A DNA stretch of 64,000 nucleotides, taken from the NCBI RefSeq assembly GCF_050859505.1, contig NZ_CP193934.1:2542001-2606000 (forward strand), given 5' to 3'. Source of the stretch: Marinirhabdus sp050859505 (GTDB lineage: Bacteria > Bacteroidota > Bacteroidia > Flavobacteriales > Flavobacteriaceae). This document shows, in pieces, positions 24,867 to 33,006 of the stretch (the stretch's first letter is position 1; every line of letters starts with the position of its first letter). Under the pieces are notes generated by a model that made no database searches, had not been told where the DNA came from, and saw only the letters and a list, made by a program, of their open reading frames with translations. The position numbers and the translations under genes were made by a program.

Positions 24867-27044
24867 ATGGAAATTTTAAAAATGCCTCGTAATCTTACCT
24901 CATTCTTTTCACTTATAGCGCTGCTTTTCTTCGGAATTGTAAGTGCACAGCAAACTGTTTCAGGAACTGTACTTCAGAAAAACGGAACGCCTATTTTTGG
25001 CGCCAATGTATATCTGGAAGGAACATATGATGGCGCATCAACCAATGAGCAAGGGAAATTCAGTTTCACTACCGAAGAAACAGGCATTCAAACCCTCGTA
25101 ATTTCCTATGTAACCTACGAACCTTTTATGATGGCAGCAGATGTATCACAGCTTTCAGATTTAAAACTAACGCTGAAAGAAGATTTTAACTCATTGGATA
25201 CCGTGGTAATTTCCGCAGGAAGTCTGGAAGCGAGCGATAATAGTAAAGTTTCCGTTTTAAAACCACTAGATGTGGTTACTACGGCAAGTGCTTTAGGTGA
25301 TTTTGTGGGGGCATTACAAACGCTTCCAGGTACCACAACAGTAGCAGAAGACGGTCGCTTATTTGTGCGTGGGGGAGATGCCGCCGAAACACAAATTTTT
25401 ATAGATGGCATTCGCGTATTTTCACCCTATACACCTACCACCAGTAATACGCCTACACGCGGACGTTATAGTCCATTTTTGTTTGATGGTATTACGTTTT
25501 CTACCGGCGGGTATTCAGCCGAATATGGACAGGCACTATCATCGGTTTTATTACTGAATACTATTGATGAGCCGGATCAGGAAAAAACTGAAATCGGCTT
25601 AATGACACTTGGTGCTGGCTTGGGGAACACCCAAAAATGGGATAAAAGCTCAGTAAGCGTAAACGCAACCTATATTAATCTGGCTCCGTATATCGCAGCG
25701 TTTCCAAGTAGAAACTCTTGGGAAAAGCCCTATGAAAGTTTATCTGGCGAAACCGTTTTTAGAAGAAAGTTTGACAACGGTATCTTTAAATTATATGCAG
25801 CTTTTGATACCACAAATTTTGAATTGACTCAGGAAGATATAGATTTTACAGAAGGCGTAAAATTTAAGCTGAAAAACAACAATTTCTACACAAATGCCAG
25901 CTATCAAGGAGACTTAGGAAGAACATGGAAACTCACTACTGGCGGAAGTTTTACATCTTCTAACACAAAGCTGGGTATTGTGGATGATACCATAGACAAT
26001 ACCGAAAATTCATTTCACTTTAAGCTGAAATTGAAAAAACGATTTAGCAATCAGGTAAAATTGAGTTTTGGAGCTGAACAATTTTTAACCAATTTTACGG
26101 AAGATTTTGATAATCCATTTGTTTCAGCTAGTTACGGCTATACTAATAACATCACCGCTGCCTTTGCCGAAACTGATGTGATTTTTTCAAAGAAGTTTGC
26201 CCTTAAAGCCGGGGTTCGCAGTGAGTACAGCGAATTGTTTAGGGAATTCACTATGTCACCAAGAGCTTCGGTAGCCTATAAAACTGGAAAGAACAGTCAG
26301 CTTTCAGTGGCTTATGGTGATTTTTACCAGCAACCCACTCAGGAAGTTTTAAAATTTCAACACAACTTAGAAGCTCAAAAAACGCAACACTATATTTTAA
26401 ACTATCAATACACTGCCAACAACCGTATTTTTAGAGCGGAAGCGTATAGAAAACAATATGAAAATTTAGTGACATTTGATACAGAGTTTGCTGGATTTGA
26501 AAGTAATTTCAGCAACAATGGCGACGGATTTGCGCAAGGAATCGATTTCTTTTGGAGAGATAATGAAAGCATTAATAACGTAGATTACTGGGTAAGTTAT
26601 TCGCTGCTGGATACCGAACGGTTGTATCAAAATTATCCCACTACGGCGACCCCTTCATTTGCCAATACGCACAATATTTCGGTGGTTACTAAGTATTGGG
26701 TGGAAGATTGGAAGAGTCAGTTAGGTTTTAGCTATCAATTTGGAAGTGGACGTACCTACACGAATCCAAATACTGCTGGATTTCTTCAGGAAAAAACCAA
26801 AAGCTATAACAACCTAAGCTTTAACTGGGCATACTTAATAGACCAACAAAAGATTCTTTATTTTTCGGTAAACAATGTGCTTGCGTTTACCAATGTGAAT
26901 GGCTATCAATACGCCAGTACGGCAAATGCCAACGGAAATTTTAACAGGAGAACACTGCAACCCGCAGCAGATCAGTTTTTCTTTGTAGGCTTCTTCTGGA
27001 CCATTAGTGAAGATGGCAGCGATAACCAGCTGGATAAGTTGTAG
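24867..27044 (+). CDS. TonB-dependent outer-membrane receptor
   Basis: A 725-residue outer-membrane protein. The signal peptide ends about residue 28 (FFGIVSAQQ). A carboxypeptidase-regulatory-like domain follows (about 30-105; VSGTVLQKNGTPIFGANVYLEGT), then the plug (about 120-235; LPGTTTVAEDGRLFVRGGDAAETQIFIDG) and a 22-stranded-type barrel ending in aromatic FFVGFFWTI. The substrate is unknown, and there is no SusD partner, which argues against a polysaccharide system. It lies next to a DUF2141 gene, as is common in Flavobacteriia. A LytTR-like site precedes it. Confidence 0.9.
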   Translation: MEILKMPRNLTSFFSLIALLFFGIVSAQQTVSGTVLQKNGTPIFGANVYLEGTYDGASTNEQGKFSFTTEETGIQTLVISYVTYEPFMMAADVSQLSDLKLTLKEDFNSLDTVVISAGSLEASDNSKVSVLKPLDVVTTASALGDFVGALQTLPGTTTVAEDGRLFVRGGDAAETQIFIDGIRVFSPYTPTTSNTPTRGRYSPFLFDGITFSTGGYSAEYGQALSSVLLLNTIDEPDQEKTEIGLMTLGAGLGNTQKWDKSSVSVNATYINLAPYIAAFPSRNSWEKPYESLSGETVFRRKFDNGIFKLYAAFDTTNFELTQEDIDFTEGVKFKLKNNNFYTNASYQGDLGRTWKLTTGGSFTSSNTKLGIVDDTIDNTENSFHFKLKLKKRFSNQVKLSFGAEQFLTNFTEDFDNPFVSASYGYTNNITAAFAETDVIFSKKFALKAGVRSEYSELFREFTMSPRASVAYKTGKNSQLSVAYGDFYQQPTQEVLKFQHNLEAQKTQHYILNYQYTANNRIFRAEAYRKQYENLVTFDTEFAGFESNFSNNGDGFAQGIDFFWRDNESINNVDYWVSYSLLDTERLYQNYPTTATPSFANTHNISVVTKYWVEDWKSQLGFSYQFGSGRTYTNPNTAGFLQEKTKSYNNLSFNWAYLIDQQKILYFSVNNVLAFTNVNGYQYASTANANGNFNRRTLQPAADQFFFVGFFWTISEDGSDNQLDKL

Positions 27045-27180
27045 TTTTTAGTGAGTAGGCGGTAGGACGCAACTAAAGCTGCTGGTAGGTTACTGGCTGC
27101 TATCGCTCGCCTTTAGAGCTTGTAATTCTAAGGCCCTTGATTTTAGTATTTGGGAGGTTAGAAGTGAGGGTTGGAGTCAC

Positions 27181-27198
27181 GACAGGCAGGCTCAGGCA
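27181..27198 (+). repeat. Variant of the dispersed repeat
   Basis: GACAGGCAGGCTCAGGC, a form of GACAGGCTCAGG with a duplicated AGGC unit, in the 449-bp gap after the TonB receptor gene. The rest of the gap upstream (27045-27180) shows nothing recognisable. Confidence 0.4.
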
Positions 27199-27258
27199 AC
27201 TTGTATTCGAAAATTGAACTTAACTCGAAACTTATAAACTGAAAGTCAATGAACCTTG

Positions 27259-27398
27259 CAATCTAGATCCTTCCCTTAGCGGTTAAAAAACAAAATGAAA
27301 CTAATCATATTTCTCTCGCGTTAAAGGGAAGATGGATTTCAGCTTTACGATGTTTAATAAAATTGAAAAACATATTCGCTGAAATTCGGAAGGGTTAC
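27259..27398 (+). repeat. Structured ~140-bp element, copy 1, upstream of DUF2141 gene
   Basis: Aligns end to end with 28016-28156; both begin CAATCTA and end CGGAAGGG..AC, with AGCGGTTAAAAA and ACGAT at nearly identical offsets. Hairpin I is CTTCCCTT (27270-27277) with AAGGGAAG (27324-27331). Hairpin II is ATTTCAGC (27336-27343) with GCTGAAAT (27378-27385). The 5' CCTTCC (27269-27274) can alternatively pair with the terminal GGAAGG (27388-27393), excluding hairpin I. It ends about 95 bases before the DUF2141 start codon. It may be a 5' UTR RNA element; the RNA class was not recognised. Confidence 0.7.
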
Positions 27399-27493
27399 AA
27401 TTCACTCCTAAAAAACAACACTTCAGTAAAACAGATTTTAAATAAATGTCCTTTCAGTAGATATTTGAATCAAACTTAAAAACCACAGAAATC

Positions 27494-27907
27494 ATGCAAA
27501 CAATAATTAACTATTTCGCATTACTATTTACCGGGTTGTTTTTACAAGCCCAGAATACTGTAGAAGTCACTATGACCAATTTTAGCAACGATGCCGGAAC
27601 TGTAAAGGTTGGACTTTATAACAGTGAGGGAACCTGGCTGGAGAAAGAATATAAAGCACAGGATTCAAAAATTAGTAACAAAACTGCTCGTGTTACATTT
27701 ACCGATGTTCCAGATGGCGTATATGCCGTATCTTGTTTTCACGATGAAGATAACGATGGCGTGTTCAAAATGTTTATGGGAATAATTCCTATTGAAGATT
27801 ATGCCTGTAGCAATGGAGCCACTGGAATGTTTGGCCCACCCAAGTGGAGTGAAGCTAGGTTTGAGCTAAAAGATAACGTAACAAAACAAGTACCTATTAA
27901 GCTTTGA
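27494..27907 (+). CDS. DUF2141 secreted protein
   Basis: A 137-residue exported protein with a signal peptide to about residue 20 (FTGLFLQAQ). One beta-sandwich DUF2141 domain includes NDAGTVKVGLYNSEGTWL and VPDGVYAVSCFHDEDNDGVF. The DEDNDG run looks like a calcium-binding loop. Function is unknown; the family commonly sits beside TonB receptors. It lies between the two ~140-bp structured elements. Confidence 0.85.
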   Translation: MQTIINYFALLFTGLFLQAQNTVEVTMTNFSNDAGTVKVGLYNSEGTWLEKEYKAQDSKISNKTARVTFTDVPDGVYAVSCFHDEDNDGVFKMFMGIIPIEDYACSNGATGMFGPPKWSEARFELKDNVTKQVPIKL

Positions 27908-27920
27908 ACTTGAACTTGGC

Positions 27921-27960
27921 CTTCGATACAATTCCGCAGAAAAAGCGGAATCACTCAGGC
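27921..27960 (+). repeat. Hairpin repeat with CTTCGATACA/CACTCAG flanks, copy 1
   Basis: CTTCGATACA, then ATTCCGC (27931-27937), a loop, GCGGAAT (27945-27951) and CACTCAGGC. The flanks are identical to those at 44441, while the seven-base arms differ but remain complementary. Confidence 0.75.
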
Positions 27961-28015
27961 ACCTTTTACTAGTTATTCAATAATAAATTTTAAATTGAAG
28001 TTTAAATAAAATTAA

Positions 28016-28156
28016 CAATCTAAGCTCCTTCTCCCAGCGGTTAAAAAGCTTAAATCAAACTAAAAAAAGGATATCCGTGATTCGGGGAAAGGTGAATTTT
28101 GGTACGATTGAATAATAAAATTCTTGAATGTTTAATCCAAAATTCGGAAGGGGGAC
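28016..28156 (+). repeat. Structured ~140-bp element, copy 2, upstream of TPR gene
   Basis: Diverged copy of 27259-27398. Hairpin I is CCTTCTCCC (28027-28035) with GGGGAAAGG (28084-28092), one mismatch and one G-T pair. Hairpin II is GAATTTTGG (28094-28102) with CCAAAATTC (28137-28145). The arm sequences differ from copy 1, yet pairing is kept in both hairpins. The 5' CCTTC can also pair with the terminal GAAGG. It ends 57 bases before the ATG at 28213. Confidence 0.7.
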
Positions 28157-28212
28157 TTTACAAAATACTAATAAAATTTAAAAACTCAAAAAATCCTAAA
28201 CAACCAACAACA

Positions 28213-28842
28213 ATGAAACACATACTCACTTTAACCATCATCGCATTACTAACACTTACCACAAGCGCACAAAACAAATACGAAAATGGAATGCGCAAAG
28301 CGTTTGAGCTTTGGGGAGCAGACCAACCTTGGGAGGCTGCCAATCTTTTTGAGCGCATTGCCCAGGCAGAACCCGACAATTGGTTGCCACCTTTTTATGC
28401 TGCACAAGTAAATGTATTTGCAAGTTTTTCTGAAAAAGACGAGACAAAACTCATGCCACAGTTAAAAAAAGCACAGGACTTAGTAAATGATGCCAAAGCA
28501 ATTTCTAAAGACAATGCTGAAATTTTAGTATTGGAGGCTCAGTTATTAACCGCCTGGATTGTCTATGACGGTCAAAAATATGGAATGAAATACAGTGGTA
28601 AAATTTCAGAACTATATACAAAAGCATACCAGCTGGCACCGGATAACCCGCGTGTAGTATTGGGAAAAGCAGAGTGGGAGATGGGTGCAGCAGCTTGGTT
28701 TGGTAAATCCAAAGAACCGTATTGTAAAGATGTGAAAAGAGCCATTGAACTTTTTGCTACCTTTACTCCTGAAGGCGAATTTTATCCTACGGGAGGTCTG
28801 GAACACGCACACGAAGTGCTAGCGGAAAACTGTATAGAATAG
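28213..28842 (+). CDS. Secreted TPR-like protein
   Basis: A 209-residue exported protein with a signal peptide to about residue 19 (LLTLTTSAQ). TPR-like helices follow (FELWGADQPWEAANLFERIAQAEPDNW; ISELYTKAYQLAPDNPRVVLGKAEWEMG). The open frame extends upstream to 28099 inside the structured element, but ATG 28213 gives the clean signal peptide. The kinase gene starts one base after its stop, so this periplasmic protein may serve the kinase as a partner; that is inference. Confidence 0.82.
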   Translation: MKHILTLTIIALLTLTTSAQNKYENGMRKAFELWGADQPWEAANLFERIAQAEPDNWLPPFYAAQVNVFASFSEKDETKLMPQLKKAQDLVNDAKAISKDNAEILVLEAQLLTAWIVYDGQKYGMKYSGKISELYTKAYQLAPDNPRVVLGKAEWEMGAAAWFGKSKEPYCKDVKRAIELFATFTPEGEFYPTGGLEHAHEVLAENCIE

Positions 28843-28843
28843 C

Positions 28844-30175
28844 ATGAATTTATTTTTAAAGGAATTTTTAAAGGCCGGATTTATAGGGACACTTATATTT
28901 TTGGTTGTAGCCTTGCTACAATTACTTTCAGGGAACCCAATTGAAACGTGGGGAGAAGCCCTTTATCAATATGGTATTAACCAGATATATTCGGTTTCGC
29001 TGTATTTGGTGAATGTTCCTTTTTTTAATTATATCATAGGTAAATATGGTGATTCACTTTTTAAAATACGCCCTTTACTATATGCTTTTACCGGGGCAGT
29101 TATCCTTACAGTAGCAACACTTTTTTTTATCAATATGTTTATAGTTACTGTTATTAAAGGCGGTACTGTTGCAGAGTTTTTAGCCAATCAATACCTTTAT
29201 TATTATTGGACTGGGCTGGTAATTTCGATTGTAGTTACTACTGTTTTTTATGCTGTTTATTACTACAAGCACAAAAAAGAAACCCAAGTACAGCAACAGA
29301 AGATTATTGCTAAAACCGCTTCAGCACAATTTGATGCGTTAAAAAATCAGTTAGATCCGCATTTTCTATTCAACAGCCTTAACGTTCTCACTAGCTTAAT
29401 TGAAGAAAACCCTCCAGCAGCTACCCGTTTTACTACCGCGCTTTCTAAAGTATATCGCTATGTTTTAGAACAGAAGAATAAAGAACTGGTCACGGTTGAA
29501 GAGGAATTAAAATTTGCGCAATTATATATGTCGCTTCTTAAAATGCGCTTTGAAGACAGCATAAGTTTTACGGCTCCAGAAAATGTAAGCAATCCCGAAG
29601 CCAAGGTTGTGCCTTTGTCCTTACAATTGTTGCTGGAAAATGCTGTGAAGCATAACCAGGTAACGCCTTCCAAAAAACTAAGCATTACTGTTTTTGAAAA
29701 AGATGGTAATTTGGTGGTACAGAATAACCTTCAACCAAAAAAAGTGTTGCGAGAGAGCAGTGGGGTAGGACTCCAAAATATTTATTCGCGTTATGGTTTA
29801 TTGACCAACCGCCCTGTTTTGGTTGAAAAATCTAAAACCGATTTTAAGGTCATAATCCCAATGCTTACTAATGTTTCGGTAGTGAGGCAAACACAAGACA
29901 CCTATATATCCAACAAGCGGTTAGACCGAGCCAGGGAATATGTAGAAAAGCTAAAAGGTTTTTACATACACATTACAATATACAGCATTTTTATACCTGT
30001 TTTTATATGGTTAAATTATCAATCTAATACTGGATTTCCGTGGGCTATCTTTCCAATTGCTGGCTGGGGTTTTGGCGTCTTAGGGCACGCTTCAGAAACA
30101 TTTCAATGGAGCCCTTTCTTTAATAAGAAATGGGAAGAACGAAAGATTAGGCAGTATATGGATGAGGGTGATTAG
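28844..30175 (+). CDS. LytS-type sensor histidine kinase with C-terminal 2TM domain
   Basis: A 443-residue inner-membrane kinase with about four N-terminal helices (about 12-140). The His_kinase domain is LKNQLDPHFLFNSLN (phospho-acceptor His near 171), with an N-box QLLLENAVKHN and a G-box GVGLQNIYSRYG. The C-terminal 85 residues are an extra 2TM domain (RAREYVEKLKGFYIHITIY ... KKWEERKIRQYM) homologous to the four small proteins that follow. LytS-type kinases normally act on LytTR response regulators, but none is encoded next to it. It follows the TPR gene by one base. Confidence 0.9.
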   Translation: MNLFLKEFLKAGFIGTLIFLVVALLQLLSGNPIETWGEALYQYGINQIYSVSLYLVNVPFFNYIIGKYGDSLFKIRPLLYAFTGAVILTVATLFFINMFIVTVIKGGTVAEFLANQYLYYYWTGLVISIVVTTVFYAVYYYKHKKETQVQQQKIIAKTASAQFDALKNQLDPHFLFNSLNVLTSLIEENPPAATRFTTALSKVYRYVLEQKNKELVTVEEELKFAQLYMSLLKMRFEDSISFTAPENVSNPEAKVVPLSLQLLLENAVKHNQVTPSKKLSITVFEKDGNLVVQNNLQPKKVLRESSGVGLQNIYSRYGLLTNRPVLVEKSKTDFKVIIPMLTNVSVVRQTQDTYISNKRLDRAREYVEKLKGFYIHITIYSIFIPVFIWLNYQSNTGFPWAIFPIAGWGFGVLGHASETFQWSPFFNKKWEERKIRQYMDEGD

Positions 30176-30283
30176 CTTTTAAAATAGTAAGTAGATTTCA
30201 GTAGCATTAGGCAGAAAAAAATTAATTTCTAAAGCAACTTTATCATTTAATCATCTTAAAAAACAATTCAGTAATCAAAAACT

Positions 30284-30294
30284 ACAGTTGGGTG
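30284..30294 (+). promoter_or_regulatory. LytTR-like site upstream of the 2TM operon
   Basis: ACAGTTGGGTG, the same motif as at 24794, starts exactly 42 bp before the -7-like TACTTTTA (30326-30333). A partial second motif (TCTGTTTTT) lies 13 bp downstream. The 2TM gene starts 32 bp after the -7-like element, against 31 bp for the TonB gene. Confidence 0.45.
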
Positions 30295-30357
30295 CTTCTG
30301 TTTTTTATTTGTGTGAAAGCTGAGGTACTTTTATACTGTAATTAAAAATCAACTTTT

Positions 30358-30639
30358 ATGGAAACTTTTAAGATCACACAGGAAACCAAACTACAACAAG
30401 CCCAAGAACATGTTGAAAAATTAAAAGGCTTTTATTCTCACCTCTCCATTTATTTACTATTTATACCCATTTTTATCGCAGTCAATTATTTTGGAGGAAG
30501 TAATTTTCCTTGGGCAATTTTCCCAATTGTTGGTTGGGGAATAGGAATTACAGGTCACGCTTTCGAAACCTATAAATGGAGTCCGTTTTTCGGGAAAAAT
30601 TGGGAAGAAAGAAAGATAAGAGAATTTATGAATTCTTAA
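30358..30639 (+). CDS. 2TM domain protein 1
   Basis: A 93-residue membrane protein consisting of one 2TM domain. An amphipathic helix (QAQEHVEKLKGFYSHLSIY) leads into helix 1 (about 33-50), then FPWAIFPIVGWGIGITGHAFE helix 2 and the conserved C-terminal KNWEERKIREFM. It is very close to the 2TM domain at the C-terminus of the kinase (28844-30175), which suggests origin by copying from it. It has its own promoter region with a LytTR-like site. Confidence 0.88.
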   Translation: METFKITQETKLQQAQEHVEKLKGFYSHLSIYLLFIPIFIAVNYFGGSNFPWAIFPIVGWGIGITGHAFETYKWSPFFGKNWEERKIREFMNS

Positions 30640-30665
30640 TGTTACACCAATCAAAAACTAAGAGA

Positions 30666-30968
30666 ATGGATTATAACACAGATAAACAGAACAAATACTT
30701 ACGTGCCAAAGAACGCGTAACAGAAATAAAGAAATTTTACACAAGCCTTGTCGGGTATGTCTTTGTAATATCAATGCTCGCAACCGTGAATTATTATGTA
30801 AATGAATGGAGCAATATGTGGTTTTTATGGGCTGCTTTCGGTTGGGGAATTGGGCTTCTCTTTCAGGCTGCCAAAGCGTACCAATGGAGTCCCTTTATGG
30901 GTAAGAATTGGGAAGAACGTAAACTAAAGGAGTTTATGGAAGAAGAAGATAAACAACAATGGAACTAA
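30666..30968 (+). CDS. 2TM domain protein 2
   Basis: A 100-residue 2TM protein (KYLRAKERVTEIKKFYTSLVGYVFV ... FLWAAFGWGIGLLFQAAKAYQWSPFMGKNWEERKLKEFMEEE). The start is ATG 30666; the longer open frame from 30576 would overlap the previous gene in another frame. The stop overlaps the next start. Confidence 0.87.
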   Translation: MDYNTDKQNKYLRAKERVTEIKKFYTSLVGYVFVISMLATVNYYVNEWSNMWFLWAAFGWGIGLLFQAAKAYQWSPFMGKNWEERKLKEFMEEEDKQQWN

Positions 30969-31309
30969 TCAATATAAGTATGGAAACTTCAAAAAATACT
31001 CAATACGAACGCGCACTTAAAAAAGTAGGAGTTATAAGAAGATTCTACAAACATTTGCGGGTATATATTATCATAAACGTGTTACTCCTTTTGCTACGTG
31101 CAAAAATATTTAAATTTTTTAACGATGGAAATATTAGTGATGTTCAGTTTGATCGTTGGCTGGATTGGAATACCTACGGGACAGCTTCCATTTGGGGGGT
31201 TGCACTATTCATCCATTGGGTATATGCTTTTCAATATAAATTTAAATTTTTTAAAAATTGGGAAGATCGTAAACTAAAGGAAATACTGGAAAAAGATGAA
31301 CTCGATTAA
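30959..31309 (+). CDS. 2TM domain protein 3
   Basis: A 116-residue 2TM protein (ALKKVGVIRRFYKHLRVYIIINVLLL ... WGVALFIHWVYAFQ ... KNWEDRKLKEILEKDE). It is more diverged, with a longer loop between the helices. ATG 30959 overlaps the end of the preceding gene; ATG 30980 is an alternative. Its stop overlaps the next start by 14 bases. Confidence 0.85.
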   Translation: MELINISMETSKNTQYERALKKVGVIRRFYKHLRVYIIINVLLLLLRAKIFKFFNDGNISDVQFDRWLDWNTYGTASIWGVALFIHWVYAFQYKFKFFKNWEDRKLKEILEKDELD

Positions 31310-31640
31310 TACATTAGTTATGATGAATACATCTGAAAAAGAAAAACTTGCAAAAGCTAAAAAACGCCTTGAAAAAATAAAAGGGTTTTATATACATGCT
31401 ATGGTCTATGCATTAGTGAACATTTTTTTAATGCTTTCGGCTACAGGGATATATTCCAACGGACTTTTAAACCTACATATGCCAGGTTGGGCCCATTTTA
31501 CAACACCTTTTTTCTGGGGAATAGGCTTGTTTTTTCACGGCCTAAATACCTTTAAATCTGGACTTTTAAAGAAGTGGGAAGACAGAAAAATAAAGGAGTA
31601 CTTAGAAAAAGAAGCGCGTGATTTCGAAAAATTTAACTAA
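31296..31640 (+). CDS. 2TM domain protein 4
   Basis: A 114-residue 2TM protein (KLAKAKKRLEKIKGFYIHAMVYALVNIFLML ... FFWGIGLFFHGLNTF ... KKWEDRKIKEYLEKE). It is last in the tightly overlapping series of four. Candidate starts are ATG 31296, 31320 and 31323; the shared domain begins only after the last of these. Confidence 0.85.
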   Translation: MNSINTLVMMNTSEKEKLAKAKKRLEKIKGFYIHAMVYALVNIFLMLSATGIYSNGLLNLHMPGWAHFTTPFFWGIGLFFHGLNTFKSGLLKKWEDRKIKEYLEKEARDFEKFN

Positions 31641-31653
31641 CCCCTACTAAAAT

Positions 31654-32790
31654 ATGAAAAATCTACTACTATTAGTACTATTGCTCATCGCTGGAGTCCT
31701 TTCAGCACAAAGCTTTGTAATAACCAATGTTACTCTGTTTGATGGTGAGGAAGTGATTGAGAACACGTCAGTCTTAGTGAAAGATGGCATTATCACCGAA
31801 GTATCCAAAAAGATAAAAACCGACGCAACAGGTATTGACGGAAAAGGCAAATTTTTAATGCCTGGAATGACCAATAGCCACGTTCACGCTTGGGGAGCCA
31901 ACAGTCTTACCGAAGCTGTAAAAGCAGGGGTGGTAAACTTACTAGATATGCACGGCGTTGAAATGGCGCAGGGAATGATGAAAGGCCTAAAAGACTCTAC
32001 CAACTATGCCCGCTATTTTGTTGCTGGGGCAGCTGCTACCGTACCTGGAGGTCACGGTACTCAATACGGTTTTCCAACACCAACGTTAATAAAACCCGAA
32101 GAAGCCGAAGGTTTTGTAAACGACAGAGTAGCCGCAGGAGCCAACTACCTAAAAATAATTGTAGAGCCCTGGAAAGAAACACTTTCCCATGAAACGGTAA
32201 AAGCACTCATAGATGCTGCACATGCAAAAGAAACAGTAGCTGTAGTACATATTTCCAAAGTTGAAGATGCCAAAAAAGTACTCGAAAATGGTGCCGATGG
32301 CTTAGTACATCTATGGTGGGATCAATTAATTTCTACGGAAGAATTAGCAAATTGGGCTCGAAACAAAGATGCTTTTATCATGCCAACGATGCTTACAAAT
32401 AAATTATTTTTGGGAGAAATTAGAAAAACAGCTCCCGAAGGTAGCATTATGAGTGATGAGGAATTTTTACAGCAAATAAAAATGATTTACGATGCGGGAA
32501 TTACTATTCTGGCAGGAACAGACCCGCCAAACGCAGGGATTAACTACGGTACAGATTTATACAAGGAGCTCGATTTGCTCTCCAAAGCAGGCATACCAAA
32601 TATTGAAGTTTTGAAAAGTGCGACATCATCACCCCCAAAACATTTCAAACTAGGAAAACTAGGAATGATAAAACAAGGCTACAAAGCGGATTTAATTTTA
32701 CTAAATGAAAACCCCATAAAAGATATTCAGAATATTAGCAACATAGCTACGGTCTGGAAAGAAGGGAAGGAAGTGGATAGGACTGAATAA
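31654..32790 (+). CDS. Exported amidohydrolase
   Basis: A 378-residue metal-dependent hydrolase with a signal peptide to about residue 18 (IAGVLSAQS). Metal-site residues are HVH in MTNSHVHAW, a probable carboxylated Lys in NYLKIIVEP, His in VVHIS and LVHLWW, and Asp in LAGTDPPN. The C-terminal strand KQGYKADLILLNENP is typical of the imidazolonepropionase/prolidase-like branch. The substrate is unknown. It begins 13 bp after the last 2TM gene and may be read through from it. Confidence 0.88.
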   Translation: MKNLLLLVLLLIAGVLSAQSFVITNVTLFDGEEVIENTSVLVKDGIITEVSKKIKTDATGIDGKGKFLMPGMTNSHVHAWGANSLTEAVKAGVVNLLDMHGVEMAQGMMKGLKDSTNYARYFVAGAAATVPGGHGTQYGFPTPTLIKPEEAEGFVNDRVAAGANYLKIIVEPWKETLSHETVKALIDAAHAKETVAVVHISKVEDAKKVLENGADGLVHLWWDQLISTEELANWARNKDAFIMPTMLTNKLFLGEIRKTAPEGSIMSDEEFLQQIKMIYDAGITILAGTDPPNAGINYGTDLYKELDLLSKAGIPNIEVLKSATSSPPKHFKLGKLGMIKQGYKADLILLNENPIKDIQNISNIATVWKEGKEVDRTE

Positions 32791-32816
32791 TGGCTTCTCA
32801 TTACTATAGTTGGGGA

Positions 32817-32924
32817 TCACTTATTTTTCTTAACTAGATATACCACGAATGCTATGATAGCCATAACCATTAGTAGTTCAATTACTAAAAGGGCTACTTG
32901 AAAAATTCCAATGGCAAGCATCAT
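32817..32924 (-). CDS. Single-helix small membrane protein, 35 residues
   Basis: An open frame on the minus strand, MMLAIGIFQVALLVIELLMV... ending VYLVKKNK. One long hydrophobic helix (about 3-30) is followed by a basic tail, which fits an inner-membrane miniprotein with its C-terminus in the cytosol. It fills a 210-bp gap otherwise without genes. It was not recognised as a named family. It starts ATG-ATG, and translation is unproven. Confidence 0.5.
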   Translation of the reverse strand: MMLAIGIFQVALLVIELLMVMAIIAFVVYLVKKNK

Positions 32925-32985
32925 TTTTTTATAAAACTAAGCAAGAGATTTTAATGCTACGGTATGTTACTCCCGTTTTTCCAAG

Positions 32986-32993
32986 TATCTTTG
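32986..32993 (+). promoter_or_regulatory. -7 element before gene at 33007
   Basis: TATCTTTG matches TAnnTTTG. The expected start site (about 32998-33000) lies only a few bases before the start codon (TTG 33001 or ATG 33007), so the mRNA is nearly leaderless. Confidence 0.5.
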
Positions 32994-33006
32994 TGAAAAA
33001 TTGAAC

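Noticed and set aside
27259..27398. Cobalamin riboswitch, suggested by a TTAAAGGGAAGATGG stretch near a TonB receptor gene
   Set aside because: The B12 box (GCCACTG-like) and the remaining core are missing in both copies, and the element lies downstream of the receptor gene.
31310..31653. A LytTR response regulator expected after the LytS-type kinase and 2TM genes
   Set aside because: No frame in 28844-33000 has a receiver or LytTR domain; the next gene is an amidohydrolase.
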